A stretch of DNA of 64,000 bases from Coptis chinensis (lineage: Eukaryota; Streptophyta; Magnoliopsida; Ranunculales; Ranunculaceae): positions 62,455,501 through 62,519,500 of the forward strand of contig CM027377.1 in NCBI GenBank assembly GCA_015680905.1, read 5' to 3'. The translations under genes were made by a program, and so were the position numbers. Shown in pieces: positions 10,981 through 21,020 of the stretch (positions are counted from its first letter, which is position 1; every line of letters begins with the position of its first letter). A model generated the notes under the pieces. That model was not told the DNA's origin and did not search any database. It saw only the letters and a program-made list of their open reading frames with translations.

Positions 10981-11262
10981 GTGATTTGGCCCTTCTGGCG
11001 TTTCAGTGGATCTGAATGGCCTTCGGGCGTAAGTAATGTGATTGGCCCTTCTGGCGTTTCAGTGAATCTGAATGGCCTTCGGGCGTAAGTAATGTGATTG
11101 GCCCTTCTGGCATTTCAGTGAATCTGAATGGCCTTCAGGCATAAGTAATGTGATTGGCCCTTCTGGCATTTCAGTGAATTCGAATGGCCTTCGGGCGTAA
11201 GTAATGTGATTGGCCCTTCTAGCGTTTCAATGAATCTAAATGGCCCTTCTGGCGTAGCCGAA
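10981..11262 (+). repeat. 56-57-bp minisatellite, about five copies
   Basis: Units begin GTGATTTGGCCCTTCTGGCG or close variants at 10981, 11038, 11094, 11150 and 11206. Each contains TTTCAGTGAATCTGAATGGC and a second GGCCTTCGGGCGTAAG half, so each unit is itself built from two related halves. The array lies within the Tekay-like solo LTR. Confidence 0.9.
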
Positions 11263-11711
11263 TAGTGGCTTGATTATTCCGTTCGCAAACTAGAACGAGA
11301 CGCGCGATATTTTATGCCAAATAGTGGCAGTACTTGCATAATTGCTTTCGTGTGAGGGTTACCTGGTGTGCGGCATCCCGCTCAGGGTAGTTACGCACGG
11401 AATGGTTCATTATGTAAGGGGAGGCATGTGGATGTACATGTTCGACGTTGGGAAGCGATTGTGGTAGCTAGGGAAACTAGGTGAGACATAGATACGACGT
11501 GATTTTAGGGACACACAAAGAAAGCCTTAAATAACATAATTATGGTAATGTGTTGTTTAATAATGTATCTTTAGATAGATGATTGTATATGGTTTTGCAG
11601 AAGTGGGGGTCAAACTAATTACTTGGGCAGAGACGACCCACTCTGTAATTGAGCATGAAATGCGGTACGGATATAATATGCTTGGTTGGTTATTTGTTAG
11701 ATGTTAGAACC

Positions 11712-11890
11712 TAAGGCGCCTCAATGGAGGAACTACATGCCTTATTTATTATGCGTATAGTTTGTTGTGTGGTTAGTGGGAAGTTAAGGCGCCTCAGTGG
11801 AGGAACTACCTGCCTAAATTATTGTACTTAAGGATGTCGTATTAGTTGTTGGAAGTTAAGGCGCCTCGGTGGAGGAACTAACTGCCTTGT
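11712..11890 (+). repeat. Three spaced copies of a 30-bp block (period about 73 bp)
   Basis: The block AAGGCGCCTCAATGGAGGAA plus CTACATGCCT occurs three times near 11712, 11785 and 11858. The copies differ by a few bases and are separated by about 40 bp of unrelated sequence. They lie in the same solo LTR as the 56-bp array. No function can be assigned. Confidence 0.8.
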
Positions 11891-12338
11891 GGATTGTGTA
11901 AGTATCTACATAAGTATATGTTGTATTTTAGAGCTACTCACACCAGCATTTTTATAATGCTGACCCGATTTGCATGTTTGCTTATCGGGTGTGTTCATTA
12001 AATGAACATAGTTGATAAGTCTTGACAGGTTTAGTGTTGAAGAAGATTGGTTCTTTGCTTGTGGTTTTGCGTTAAGCGTCGCATTTCAAGATAGGCTTTG
12101 TTTTCCTTTGAGGTGATATAGATTTTTAGTTGAGATAAGGTTATTTGCATTTTCATTTGTTAATTTTTGTAATGAAGAGGACTTTTGTTTAAGTTAAAAT
12201 TTTTATTGGTTTTTAATTATCCGCATATTTAAACTGTTTATGGGTTTTTGGAAGGAGAGAGTGCGTCACACCTCGGAGATCGAAGAGTCGGGAACAAATA
12301 ATGTTTTTCCGAATTCTATCGAAATTCGGGGTGTGACA

Positions 12339-12405
12339 CCAGAGGTCCGGGGTTAGAACCCCGCTACACACTATTAAGTTCCTGATCTCTTTCAAAACAG
12401 GCTTG
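12339..12405 (+). mobile_element. tRNA-derived SINE 1, right half
   Basis: This half carries the box B-like GGTCCGGGGTTAGAACCCC and ends CTGATCTCTTTCAAAACAGG then CTTG. The same 3' end is seen in SINE 2, so both belong to one family. The halves read as one tRNA-like unit once the solo LTR is recognised as an insertion. Confidence 0.65.
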
Positions 12406-12418
12406 CCCACACATTTTG

Positions 12419-12795
12419 CTTGCCCACACATTTACAAGAGCCTCTAGCTCAATTGGTTGTGTACCCCTCTCCTCATGGGAGAGGTTGCAAGTTCGAATCT
12501 CACCAAGTGTTGGTTGGGATTTATTTCTTGCGTAATTATGTGATGGGCCTTTGGGCCAAGCGAACTTTCGGGCTAGAGACAAGGTGCTGCTATGATGGGT
12601 GGACCGAGGAGCAAAAGCTAGTCTTCATGGACAAGGTGGAGGCGGTTGGGTCTACTCAAAATGGCGCATTAGCGAGACCCTTCGGGGTTGATAAGCCTTC
12701 GGGGTAGGGTCCTTCAATGTAACCGGTGTGGGTCTGCCTTAACCCTCTAAAAATGTCACTGATCTCATTTAAAATAGGCTTGCCAAAAAAAAAAT
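12419..12795 (+). mobile_element. tRNA-derived SINE 2 with poly(A) tail
   Basis: Box A (CTCTAGCTCAATTGG) and box B (GGTTGCAAGTTCGAATCTC) lie in a tRNA-like head at about 12434-12500, with a possible anticodon arm CCTCTCCTCATGGGAGAGG. The body runs to CTGATCTCATTTAAAATAGG, CTTGCC and an A-run. A 14-bp direct repeat GAATGAATGAAAAC lies at 8754-8767 and 12796-12809. It brackets the entire nest, so SINE 2 probably came first and SINE 1 then landed at its 5' edge. I do not recognise the family name. Confidence 0.65.
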
Positions 12796-13366
12796 GAATG
12801 AATGAAAACTTACGTAACCCATCAAAGAACATATGCAAACCATCATGTTGTAGCTGTTTTAAAGAGTTAGAATAACCCAAAAGATGAACTAGTGATACTT
12901 TAGGTGAGAAAAGAATGGAGTATGGATTCTGATGTCTTTCATGAGGCTCAGATGATGAAAAATAAGACAAACTAGGTTTCTCACTACACTCAGTCAAAAC
13001 TTGGCTCTTAACTATAAGAACGGTGTACTCATGGGATTGTGTACTAGGCAAAAAATCTTCACCATGAGGGTTGAAAAAATTATAGAGGATCTCTGAGGCA
13101 AAAGGCTCAAGTGCAAATTTGAGGTTCCTTTGAAATGGTGGAGGAATGGATGGCTTAGTTATGGTAGATGGTTGGATTTCAGGAGGTTCTAACTTAGCTG
13201 GATGGTGGTTGGTTGGTGGTGGGTCCTCACACGCTCTTGAGAACTCTACATCTAGCTTGGCTGAATCCACAAGGTTGTGGTCATTGGCTTCATCCTTAAG
13301 AAAGTCATCTATAACTTCCATCGTTATATTTTCAGTGGCCAAACTAAATTGAGATTCACATTGCAC
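12656..13366 (-). pseudogene. Athila-like module ORF, copy A (fossil)
   Basis: The authentic part is about 12810-13366; the left end of this open frame runs into SINE 2. It shows the shared module in order: QFSLATENITMEVIDDFLK, an acidic stretch with HNLV and FSRACEDPPP, a proline and histidine-rich linker, then PPFQRNLKFALEPFAS, a FFNPHGE segment and a Ser/Phe-rich tail. Homologous stretches occur at 15071, 24841, 42172 and 49658. The function is unknown. It lies where pol would be in a complete Athila element. Confidence 0.65.
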
Positions 13367-13377
13367 TAAAGAAGTTA

Positions 13378-14065
13378 TGATAAGTTAAGAAAAGCAGATG
13401 TGAAAATAGTATTTCTACATGCTAAAATCAGACTATCAATCAATATATTATACTCTTAATATCATGTGATAAATATGAGAGTAATTGTTTTCGATCCACT
13501 CTTGTTTGCACGTACTTGTAAACAAATCTAGAATAAACTACTATTAACTAATGATGAGAGTAATATGATACAAATAGTAAATTTAAGATGCTAAAATAGT
13601 GAATTAATGATATGAGAAAGGTAATATAGAGGGGTAATCCACTACGTGATTCGATTGGCTATTAGTTTAGTCATCGACTCATTTTTCTTGATCCCTAGTG
13701 AATACCAAGTCATCTCTGATTATGACTTCACTAGCATGAGAGTTTAACTCCCCTACAAATCTGTTTGATGGTGGTTCTAAACTCTAGTTCACCGTTATGA
13801 GTTCTATCTCTAGAAACTCACAACGAAGAACTTGAAATGCTTAAACTAACGACTACTGTATTAACTATCAATCATCCTCACGTGGCTTCATAAACCCTCT
13901 CTAATGGAGGTTTAGTCTTGTGTCATTGGATTAATTAAACTAAAACAATAATAAGAAGACATAAAAATAGAGAATTGAATAATACTAAGCTTCATTGATG
14001 GGGATTTAATAGAGGCTACAAACTAAACTACTTAACCTAAACTAAACTAAACTATTCTAAAGAAA

Positions 14066-14121
<56 letters not shown>

Positions 14122-14396
14122 AAATTAAAACTAAACTAATGAGGAGAGTAGCCAAGTTAGGTTTAGCTTTAATCATCTTTATATATGAAATGATTAGGGT
14201 TACATTTTCATGCATAGGCCAGGAGGCTAGACTTTGGGACTCTAATATGAGTCCAAATTCCATTAGGTTAAGTCTAAAATGGCCAATTATGCTGGAAATT
14301 ACTTCAGTGCCCATTTCGTCCACTTTTATAGCTCTGATTAGGGCAAGGCTGAGTCCACTGAAAAACTTATTCTGAGTCGGTTGTTTTGACATAAAG
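13378..14396 (-). repeat. Athila-like LTR, partial copy (L1)
   Basis: The left end TGATAAGTTAAG is the 3' terminus of a minus-oriented LTR. The body matches the LTRs at 45701-47001 and 22847-24142 block by block: the GATCCACTCTTG segment, CACTAGCATGAGAGTTTA, CTCTAAACTCTAGTTCA, and the TATA-bearing stretch near 14170. It resembles those two copies more than the neighbouring LTR at 18015-19350. It is therefore probably not the sister LTR of the gag remains on its right. The copy is incomplete. Confidence 0.75.
14067..14119. repeat. (GA)n microsatellite
   Basis: About 25 uninterrupted AG repeats lie inside the L1 LTR, in the region corresponding to the transcribed leader of the other copies. 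The long perfect run suggests a recent expansion. Confidence 0.95.
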
Positions 14397-15060
14397 TTAA
14401 ATATGTGAACGTTAATATTTTGATATTTTGATATTTATACATGCAATTTTAATATGTGAACGTCCAATGTGCTAAAATTAAATATACCACCGCCAAACAA
14501 TTTGGAAGAAGGTGAAATAATTTAATAGCACAATTAGATTACGTAACTAACTAACCTAAACTCTACTGGAGTAAACATGACAGGCAAAGGGTAGCAAAAA
14601 CGTTTTAAATAAAAGACCAAAATATGTCACCCCCAAACAAAATTGGAAACCCTTTTTAAGTTTGAAAATTTTTGTTTGGCCTATACTCCATTAAGGTGGA
14701 ATTTTACAAAAACTTGGGTCTTTTAAAGTCAGATTCCCTAGAATTACTAATACATGTTTATGCTTTTAAAATTTTAATTTTTTAGAGGTTTTATTTTTGG
14801 AAAAACAAAATTATGAGGAAGAAATAAAAATGAAACTCACTCCATAGAGAAACACTACTCAAATAACGAGAAAAAAAATGCAAGAGATGAATGTGTGAGT
14901 CACATGAAACGTGGATAATTATCACAAAAGGCACCCCCAAATAGGATTAGGCACCAAGATTTCCTACGATGCAACCTAGTGGAATGAGAGTGAAGTCAGA
15001 TGGGCAAAGAACCTAATTGAGTGTGTACTCTCTTCTTTTTCCTCCAGCGAAAGGGTGTCT
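14397..15060 (-). mobile_element. Athila-like 3' non-coding region with polypurine-like motifs
   Basis: There is no coding potential. The sequence matches 48811-49510, including TGCAATTTTAATATGTGAAC, CTCTACTGGAGTAAACATGA, and a CCTCCAGCGAAAGGGTGTCT end next to the module ORF. Two polypurine-like motifs read CACCCCCAAACA (14628) and CACCCCCAAATA (14932) on the plus strand. Confidence 0.65.
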
Positions 15061-15070
15061 TATTGAATGA

Positions 15071-15745
15071 TCATGAGAAAATAGATGGCTGTGAAAGATA
15101 TGTGGGATATGAATAAGGTTTAGAAGGAAGGAATGGAAAAAATGAGAATGTGGGTTTAGCACAAAACTTATTCATGGTGTAGGTCTCAACTGTCTCATAT
15201 CTAAAAAGGAAGGTGTCAGGTGGCTTGTCCTTGGGTATTATTTCCTTATCAGATAGGTTTAGAAAATCATGAAGCACAAGAGAAGCAAAAAGGTCAAATA
15301 CAAACTCAAGGTTCCTATGAAAAGGTGGAGTGCGGGGAACATTGGTGATGGAAAGTGAATGAGTAACATGAGGATGTGAGGTGGGTGAATGGTGCTCAGC
15401 TAGTCTTCTTAGTTCTGGATCATCAGAAGCCTTGAGATATGCAAGACATTCCTCAATATGTGGGTTAAAAGAATCACTGGGATAGAGGGTGAAAAATTCT
15501 TCTTCTGTCACGACGTCAAGTGATGAATGAATGTTAATAGGAGGGGACTCACGAGGTGGCAAAGAAGGGTTGCAAAAGAGTTGAAGGAAATCTTCCTCGA
15601 TTTCATCTATGTTCAGGGAGTTGAAATTATGATCTTTGTCTTCTAACCTAAGAGGGGTATCTACTAGTGTGGGGACTAAGGTGTCGGCCATACTAAAGTG
15701 AGATACAAAACTCTCAATGGACTTTACTTCTCCTTCTACAGGCAA
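15071..15745 (-). pseudogene. Athila-like module ORF, copy B (fossil)
   Basis: A 224-codon open segment lies directly downstream of protease remains. The N-terminal part (VEGEVKSIESFVSHFS) continues the end of the protease frame, as in the copy at 49874-50626. Then follow an acidic region with EECLAYLKASDDPELRRL, TPPFHRNLEFVFDLFAS, and a C-terminal KPTFSFFPFLPSKP. This is the shared module found in four other places. The function is unknown. No reverse transcriptase follows it. Confidence 0.65.
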
Positions 15746-15759
15746 ACCTAGTTATTCTT

Positions 15760-16375
15760 GCTTGAGTCTAAACATGTTAACTTCCACAGAAAGATTTCCA
15801 AAGGAAAGAGTTAATGATCCATCCCGACAATTGATTTGGGCATTGGCGGTTGCTAAGAAAGGACTCCCTAAGATGATAGGAATAGAATCATGAGCAACTT
15901 TTGTGTCAAGAATAACGAAGTCGGCTGGATAGTAAAAATCCTAAACTTTAACAAGAATATTTTCAACTACGCCTTTGAGATACTTAATAGAGCGATCGGC
16001 TAACTGCAAAGTCATTTTGGTCAGTTTAAGTTCATGGAGACCTAATTGTTTATATAAATAAAAAGGGAGTAAGTTAACACTCGCCCCTAGGTCTAATAAT
16101 GCAGTTGTTGTGAAGTTATCGCCTAAGGTGCATTGTACAGTAGGACGATCAGGATCCTTGTACTTAATAATTCCGTTATGTTTAGATAAAAAGAGATATT
16201 GTTCAGTTAAGAAGGCTTCTTTGGGTATGTTGGTTTTCCTCTTCATGGTGCACAACTCTTTTAGAAACTTAGCGTGTCCAGGTAGACTTTTTATAGCATC
16301 TAGAAAAAGTAGGTTTATAGTCAGATTTTTAAACACTTCCCTAATCTCATCAAAATTCTCGTCCTTTTTAGACAC
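15760..16375 (-). pseudogene. Athila-like protease region, copy B (fossil)
   Basis: The segment contains LLDLGASVNLLPFYLYKQLG, matching the DLGAS active-site region of Athila-type retroviral-like aspartic proteases. TKMTLQLADRSIKYLKGVVE follows, typical of Athila polyproteins. The upstream part holds KKDENFDEIREVFKNLTIN. Protease cleaves the gag polyprotein. It is close kin of the copy at 49874-50832. Confidence 0.8.
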
Positions 16376-16465
16376 AACTAGTTTCTTGGGAAACGGTGGT
16401 TTTTCTCTATACTTACCATAAGGGTCAACAATATTATTAACCTTGTCTTTATCTTTTGCCGCTTT

Positions 16466-17660
16466 CTAACTAGGTTTCCATATTGGAACCTCTACAGGTA
16501 TAGGATCATCAATTTCTATTATTGGGTTTTGTAAGGTTTTCCTTTTTGGTTGTGGTTGGACTGGAACTTCTACAGTTGTAAGGTCTTCAGTTTCTATGAT
16601 AGTATTTGGTATGGTTTCATTTTCAGTTTGTGGGCGATCTTTAGGAATAGTCACTTGGTTATCAACTACCTTATCCGAACGAAGGGTAGTGACTACCTGT
16701 AGGTCCCCTAGGTTTATATTACAATTACACTGAATACTGTTTACTTCAAAAGCAGTATTTGTTGACTTAGGATTAGGCACAACTTGACCTAGAAACATGC
16801 CTTTTTTTTTTTATTTGGGTTAGGAGATAGCTCAATAACCTTTTGGCACAAAGACTACATCATTTGCATCGTTTGTTGTAGCATGTTAGAGTTTTGATCA
16901 TGTTAATCTTTCATAAATCTGGAGTTTTGTTCATTTTGTTGCTTCATCAGGTTGTAGTTTTGTTCATTTTGTTCCTTCATCAAGTTGGAGTTTTTTTTTA
17001 CATAATTTGATTTTGATGTTGCAACAAAGTTACTACTATGTCCTCTATAGATGGTTTAACTGGTGGAGTGGTCATAGGAGGAGTGAATGGAACTATGGCT
17101 TGTTGAGCGTTAATGTCTGGATGTTGATAGTTTTAGGTCATGGGCACTAAACTTCTATTCTGGTCACCTAATTGTCCTTATCCTAGATGTTGGTTAAATT
17201 GGTAGAAGTTTCTAGTGGGCTTAACATTATGATTATTAAAACCTGGAGGTGTACGTTGTTATTATTGATTATAATTAGTGTTTTGCCTCCATTGTGTGTT
17301 AGTGTTGGTGAAAGTGTAATTATCTACGGATTGTGGTGGAGGTGAATCGTAGAGTAAGGGACAAAAGGAATCGATATGGTTGGGATTAAAACAAATATTG
17401 CATGGAGGGGAGTTGATGTTCATGACTGGAGTTTATGAACAGAGAGGGCATCTACCTTTTTAGTGAGGGATTCAATAAGAGTTTTAAGCTCATGGTTAGG
17501 TTTAACCTCAAACATACTGGTTGCCTTAACTGTTGAAGAAGAGCGTGAGTAATTGTTACCTCCCCAGTTGTTGCTTTTATTGGATTGATTATCTAAGAAG
17601 TTATATGCATCTGTGCCTCCTTTACTTAATAAATTACCTCCATTCATGATGTCTAAAGTC
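16466..17660 (-). pseudogene. Athila-like gag C-terminal and linker region, copy B (fossil)
   Basis: Broken segments show TTLRSDKVVDNQVTIPKDRP, a hallmark stretch downstream of Athila gag, preceded by Asn/Gln-rich sequence and a coiled-coil-like Gln/Met-rich part. The region near 17420-17647 holds MNGGNLLSKGG and TSMFEVKPNHELKTLIESLT, homologous to the better preserved copy at 51626-52723. Confidence 0.72.
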
Positions 17661-17733
17661 TCCTTATGGTGTTGGGATAGGCCTTTGAAAAAGGCATGAA
17701 CTAGTATATTTTACCAAGATTATGATGGGGACA

Positions 17734-18010
17734 CTATACTAGAAGATCAGTGAAACGATTCCAAGCCTCAGAAAAAGATTCATGAGGCTTTTGGCGAAAG
17801 AAGTGAATATTTTGTAGCATTTCATCAGTCTTCTGTGGTGGATAGAATTGTTCCATAAATAATTCAACTAGTTTTTCCCATGTGTCGACAAAGTTCAGCT
17901 TTTGTGCTGTTAGCCAAGTAGCCGCTTTGTCAAGGGTGAAAGGAACCACCCTTAGCTTTATTTGTTCAAGTCTTACGTTAGGATGATGAAATCTAGTAAG
18001 AACTTGTTGT
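17734..18010 (-). pseudogene. Athila-like gag capsid region, copy B (fossil)
   Basis: Retrotrans_gag capsid motifs are visible: PFTLDKAATWLTAQK, FVDTWEKLVELFMEQFYPPQ and RQKPHESFSEAWNRFTDLL. Gag forms the particle that packages element RNA. An LTR of the same orientation lies immediately upstream, at 18015-19350. The element is incomplete. Confidence 0.8.
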
Positions 18011-18014
18011 ATCC

Positions 18015-19350
18015 TACGTAAAGTATATGTGAAAATAGTAGTTTAACATGCTAATTTCGTCCAAATCAATCAATAATAATACTCTCTAAAACAATTGTTA
18101 TATAGGAGTAATCGTTTTCGATCCACTCTTGCTTGCATGTACTTGACACGAATCTAGACTAATTAAACCTATTCACTAATGAGAGAGTAATATGAGATGG
18201 TAAAAACAATAAACAAAGGTATGAAAATAGTGAATTAACTAGGAGAGAAAGATATAGAGAGAGTAATAAATCCACCTAATGATTAGTTTCATGCAAGAAT
18301 CAAATTATTCATTGAAAATTAATCTTATTTAGGTTTTCTCGCAATGATCCAACCTAAAGCCTCAAACTTCATCATCCCTAGCAACAACCTACATCTCTAT
18401 AGTTATTATTACTAGCATGTAGGATTATTACAACTAAATCTCTCGACTTAATCATAACAATCCCTAGTTTAATTTACTATATGCTTATTTTGTAAGTCAT
18501 ACAATAAACTAAACTCATTGAAACACATACACAATTAAATAATTCTATTAATCAATCTATTCCTTATTAGGCTTCATAATCACTCCCTCTAATGGGGGGG
18601 GGGGATTAGTCTAATATCATTAGATTCAAACTAATTAAACAATAATAAGAAGACATAATAACAAAGAATTTGAATTGAATTGAAGAAGGTTTAATGGTGA
18701 CTACAAGAATAAACTTAACCTTAAATTACACTAACCTACTCTACACTAAATAAAGGGGGGCTAGAAGAGTGGTGTTAAGTTTAGCCTTAACCCTCTTTAT
18801 ATAGGAGAGGGTTAGGATTATATTTTCGTGTATGGGCCAAAAAGGGGGACTTTGGGCCTCTAATGTGAGCCCAAAATCCATTAGGTTAAGTCTAAAGAGG
18901 CCAATGTTGCTAGAATTTACTTTAGTGCCATTTTCATCTACTTTTATAGCTGTGATTGGGGCAAAGATGGGTCTATTAGAAATCTTATTCCGAGATGGTC
19001 GTTTTGACATAAAGTAGGCCCAATTCAGAGGCCCGAGTCCAAAGATACTCCCTTTTGAAGTTCTGATAGTTTTTCGTCATATTTCTGCCTGAATTGACTT
19101 TGACTTCCCAGCTTTGACTTGGCTTGAAAGGCTTTTTCTTCTTGATTTTGGGGCTTTAAACATAGATTTCTCTTAGCAATCATCTTGACTCATTTTCCAT
19201 GCAAAATGACATCTTTAAGCACATAATCAGCTTCAAGAACTGAAATACACAAAAACATGTAAACAATACTAACTCTTATTTATTATAAATATAATTGGCC
19301 TAAATGTAATACTATTAAGGGTTCAAAACTACAGTTTTTGGTGCTTATCA
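18015..19350 (-). repeat. Athila-like LTR, diverged subtype (L2)
   Basis: Read on the minus strand it starts TGATAAGCACC (right end, 19350) and runs about 1.34 kb. It shares the outer blocks and the promoter stretch with the other Athila-like LTRs. The middle, about 18270-18560, differs much more from L1, L3 and L4 than those do from one another, so it represents another subtype. It abuts the gag remains of copy B. Confidence 0.75.
18796..18803 (-). promoter_or_regulatory. TATA box of LTR L2
   Basis: TATATAAA on the minus strand lies within CCTATATAAAGAGGG, the same context as in LTRs L3 and L4. This is the expected element promoter position in the LTR. Confidence 0.6.
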
Positions 19351-19960
19351 GTTTACCTTTGACGTTTAGTTTTTCTTGAGGCTCTTGCATGTGTGTAGTC
19401 TTTGGATCAACAAGCTCTAAACATTTCTTCATCAACATCAATTTTTGGTGTTATGGTAGAATGTTGAACTTCTTCTTAATTCCTTCCACCACTAGTAAAA
19501 CGTCCAATGATCCACTTAGAAGATCTATTTGCTCAAAAGCAAGTATCCTAATCTCGAACGATGATTTATGGACCTCAGGGGTATACCAACTCATAAGCAC
19601 ATAGAAGACCACATGTATGCCTCAAAACACACCTACAATCCTTAATTATCAGAAATGCCGATAAAGTTTGAATGTACAAGTTCTTCCAACAACATATCAA
19701 TTGCCTCACTAGACAACATAAACCCTCTGATCTCACTATATGCCTTGTCTTGACAATAATGACGTATAATTTTGCGATGCCAAATGATTGTATATCATTA
19801 TTAAGCTGATTTTTAGGGAAGTTATCAATCACATCCCAATTTTGGTATAAATTGCCTCGTGAACTCCTCAAATTTTTCTTCAAAGATGAATGTTATTGGA
19901 TTCTGCTATATTTCTGGTGTGAGTGCCGAAGTGCATCACTAAATCAACCCAAGCTACCAC
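19351..19960 (-). pseudogene. MULE/FAR1-type transposase C-terminal fragment
   Basis: Minus-strand reading in more than one frame recovers, in order: a WVDLVMHFGTHT then NIAESNNIHL stretch, LRSSRGNLYQNWDVIDN, a diverged middle, CRCVLRHTCGLLCAYEL, and a tail DPKTTHMQEPQEKLN. These parallel the end of plant MULE transposases related to FAR1 proteins: the AES segment, the SWIM zinc finger with CxC and HGLPCAHE-like residues, then the Arg/Lys-rich tail. The SWIM histidine before Gly-Leu is replaced by Cys. Frame changes and stops make it a pseudogene. No terminal inverted repeats were found around it. Confidence 0.6.
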
Positions 19961-19976
19961 AAATTGTTCCTTGTAA

Positions 19977-21020
19977 TTGTTCAATAACTCTTCCACGTAC
20001 TATATTTCAAGCGCGTACGTCCTCACCGCAACCTTCCAAGCTCGGATTTCCAGGTTTTTCTTCTCTAACTTCCAGAGTTTAATTTCATTACTTGGTTGCT
20101 ATTACTACTCCAAAAATTATACCGGATTGTCTTTTGAAGATCTATTTCTCAATAACAAGTACGGTGCATACTTTGATGATATGCTAATGGAGCACAATTG
20201 GTATACCCTGCTTGTAAGACCTAATCAAACTTATTCTCCTACCCTTACTAAATATTTTTATAAGAATGTTGAATTCTTTACACGCTCCCATGGAGAACAA
20301 GCTCTCAGAGTGATGTTAGATTACGAACCCTTTGAATTGAGTAAGTACTTAATTTCATGTGCATTAGAAATTCAGGTCCCTGCCCAACACACCCATATTA
20401 ATTATATAGATGATAATGATAACCATTATGACTCGGTAAACTTCCACGAGACCTATGGTGCGGGTATATTCCAAGTTGAACACCGAGGCCAACGTAATGT
20501 ATCTTTATGAAGCATGGCCCTTAATACGGGCCTTGCTATGCTTTTTCTTAAGTTAAATTTCCTAGGAGATTGGCACTTCAAATTTACAGATTCCCACGTA
20601 TGCAACGCCTTCATTGCTTTAGCAGAAGGGTGTTTGTTTTATGATATATCCAAAACCATATTGGCTGGTCTTGCCAAAACACAGACTGTAAGGCATCAGT
20701 ACCTTCTTATGCCAGTCACAGTCACTCGTATCATGACCTTTATTTTCCCGAAATTCTATACACATTTAACCGATTAGGTCAAGGCTGACACAATGCGCAC
20801 AACCAATGCTATAGTCTGCTCTTTACGTGCTATGGTTTGGCCTAGTTGGCGCATCCAACCTCACCTAATAGCCCCATATACCCCGTCTAACCAAGTCGCA
20901 CTATATAGGTTAGTTAGGGTAGATGAAAATAGAATGAAGGCATGGAAAGTAGTTATAGATAGTCAAGACTTAAAAGAGCATTATTTCACAAGTGAGGAGC
21001 AAAGGGAGGATAATGCCTGA
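19977..21020 (+). pseudogene. Athila-associated extra ORF region (fossil)
   Basis: Three neighbouring open segments of 177, 87 and 75 codons lie upstream of a plus-strand Athila-like 3' region. The first holds KYGAYFDDMLMEHNWYTLL, FYKNVEFFTRSHGEQALRV and HETYGAGIFQVEHRGQRN. The second contains DSHVCNAFIALAEGCLF and ILAGLAKTQTVRHQYLLMP. The order of a helical N-terminal block and an IL..I...LP..IT-like block resembles the plant transposon ORF found with Athila-type elements, from memory of that family. No copy of it is seen in the other Athila-like elements here. The role is unknown. Confidence 0.45.

Larger units (their letters stand above)
8830..12338 (+). mobile_element. Solo LTR, Tekay/Del (chromovirus)-like, 3.5 kb
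   Basis: The element starts TGTAACGCCCG and ends GGGGTGTGACA. It is bordered by CTAGA on the left (8825-8829) and CCAGA on the right (12339-12343), a likely 5-bp target duplication with one change. No gag, pol or primer site is visible, so it is a solo LTR. Length, ends, an early TATATAATC, a GGTGAGTAG stretch and a late GAGCTACTCAC block resemble long Tekay/Del-type LTRs, from memory of that family. It lies inside a SINE. Reading frames inside it, such as those near 9832-10200, show no protein signature. Confidence 0.7.

Noticed and set aside
10981-11262. CRISPR-like array
   Set aside because: Repeats are directly adjacent with no unique spacers, inside a plant LTR; it is a minisatellite.
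12434-12500. Possible functional tRNA gene
   Set aside because: Box A and box B are present and a CAT-type anticodon loop can be drawn, but the unit runs on into a SINE body with a poly(A) tail and shares its 3' end with another SINE copy.
13378-19350. L1 and L2 as the two LTRs of one insertion
   Set aside because: They flank the copy B remains in the right orientation, but L1 is clearly closer to L3 and L4 than to L2, so a single insertion event does not fit well.
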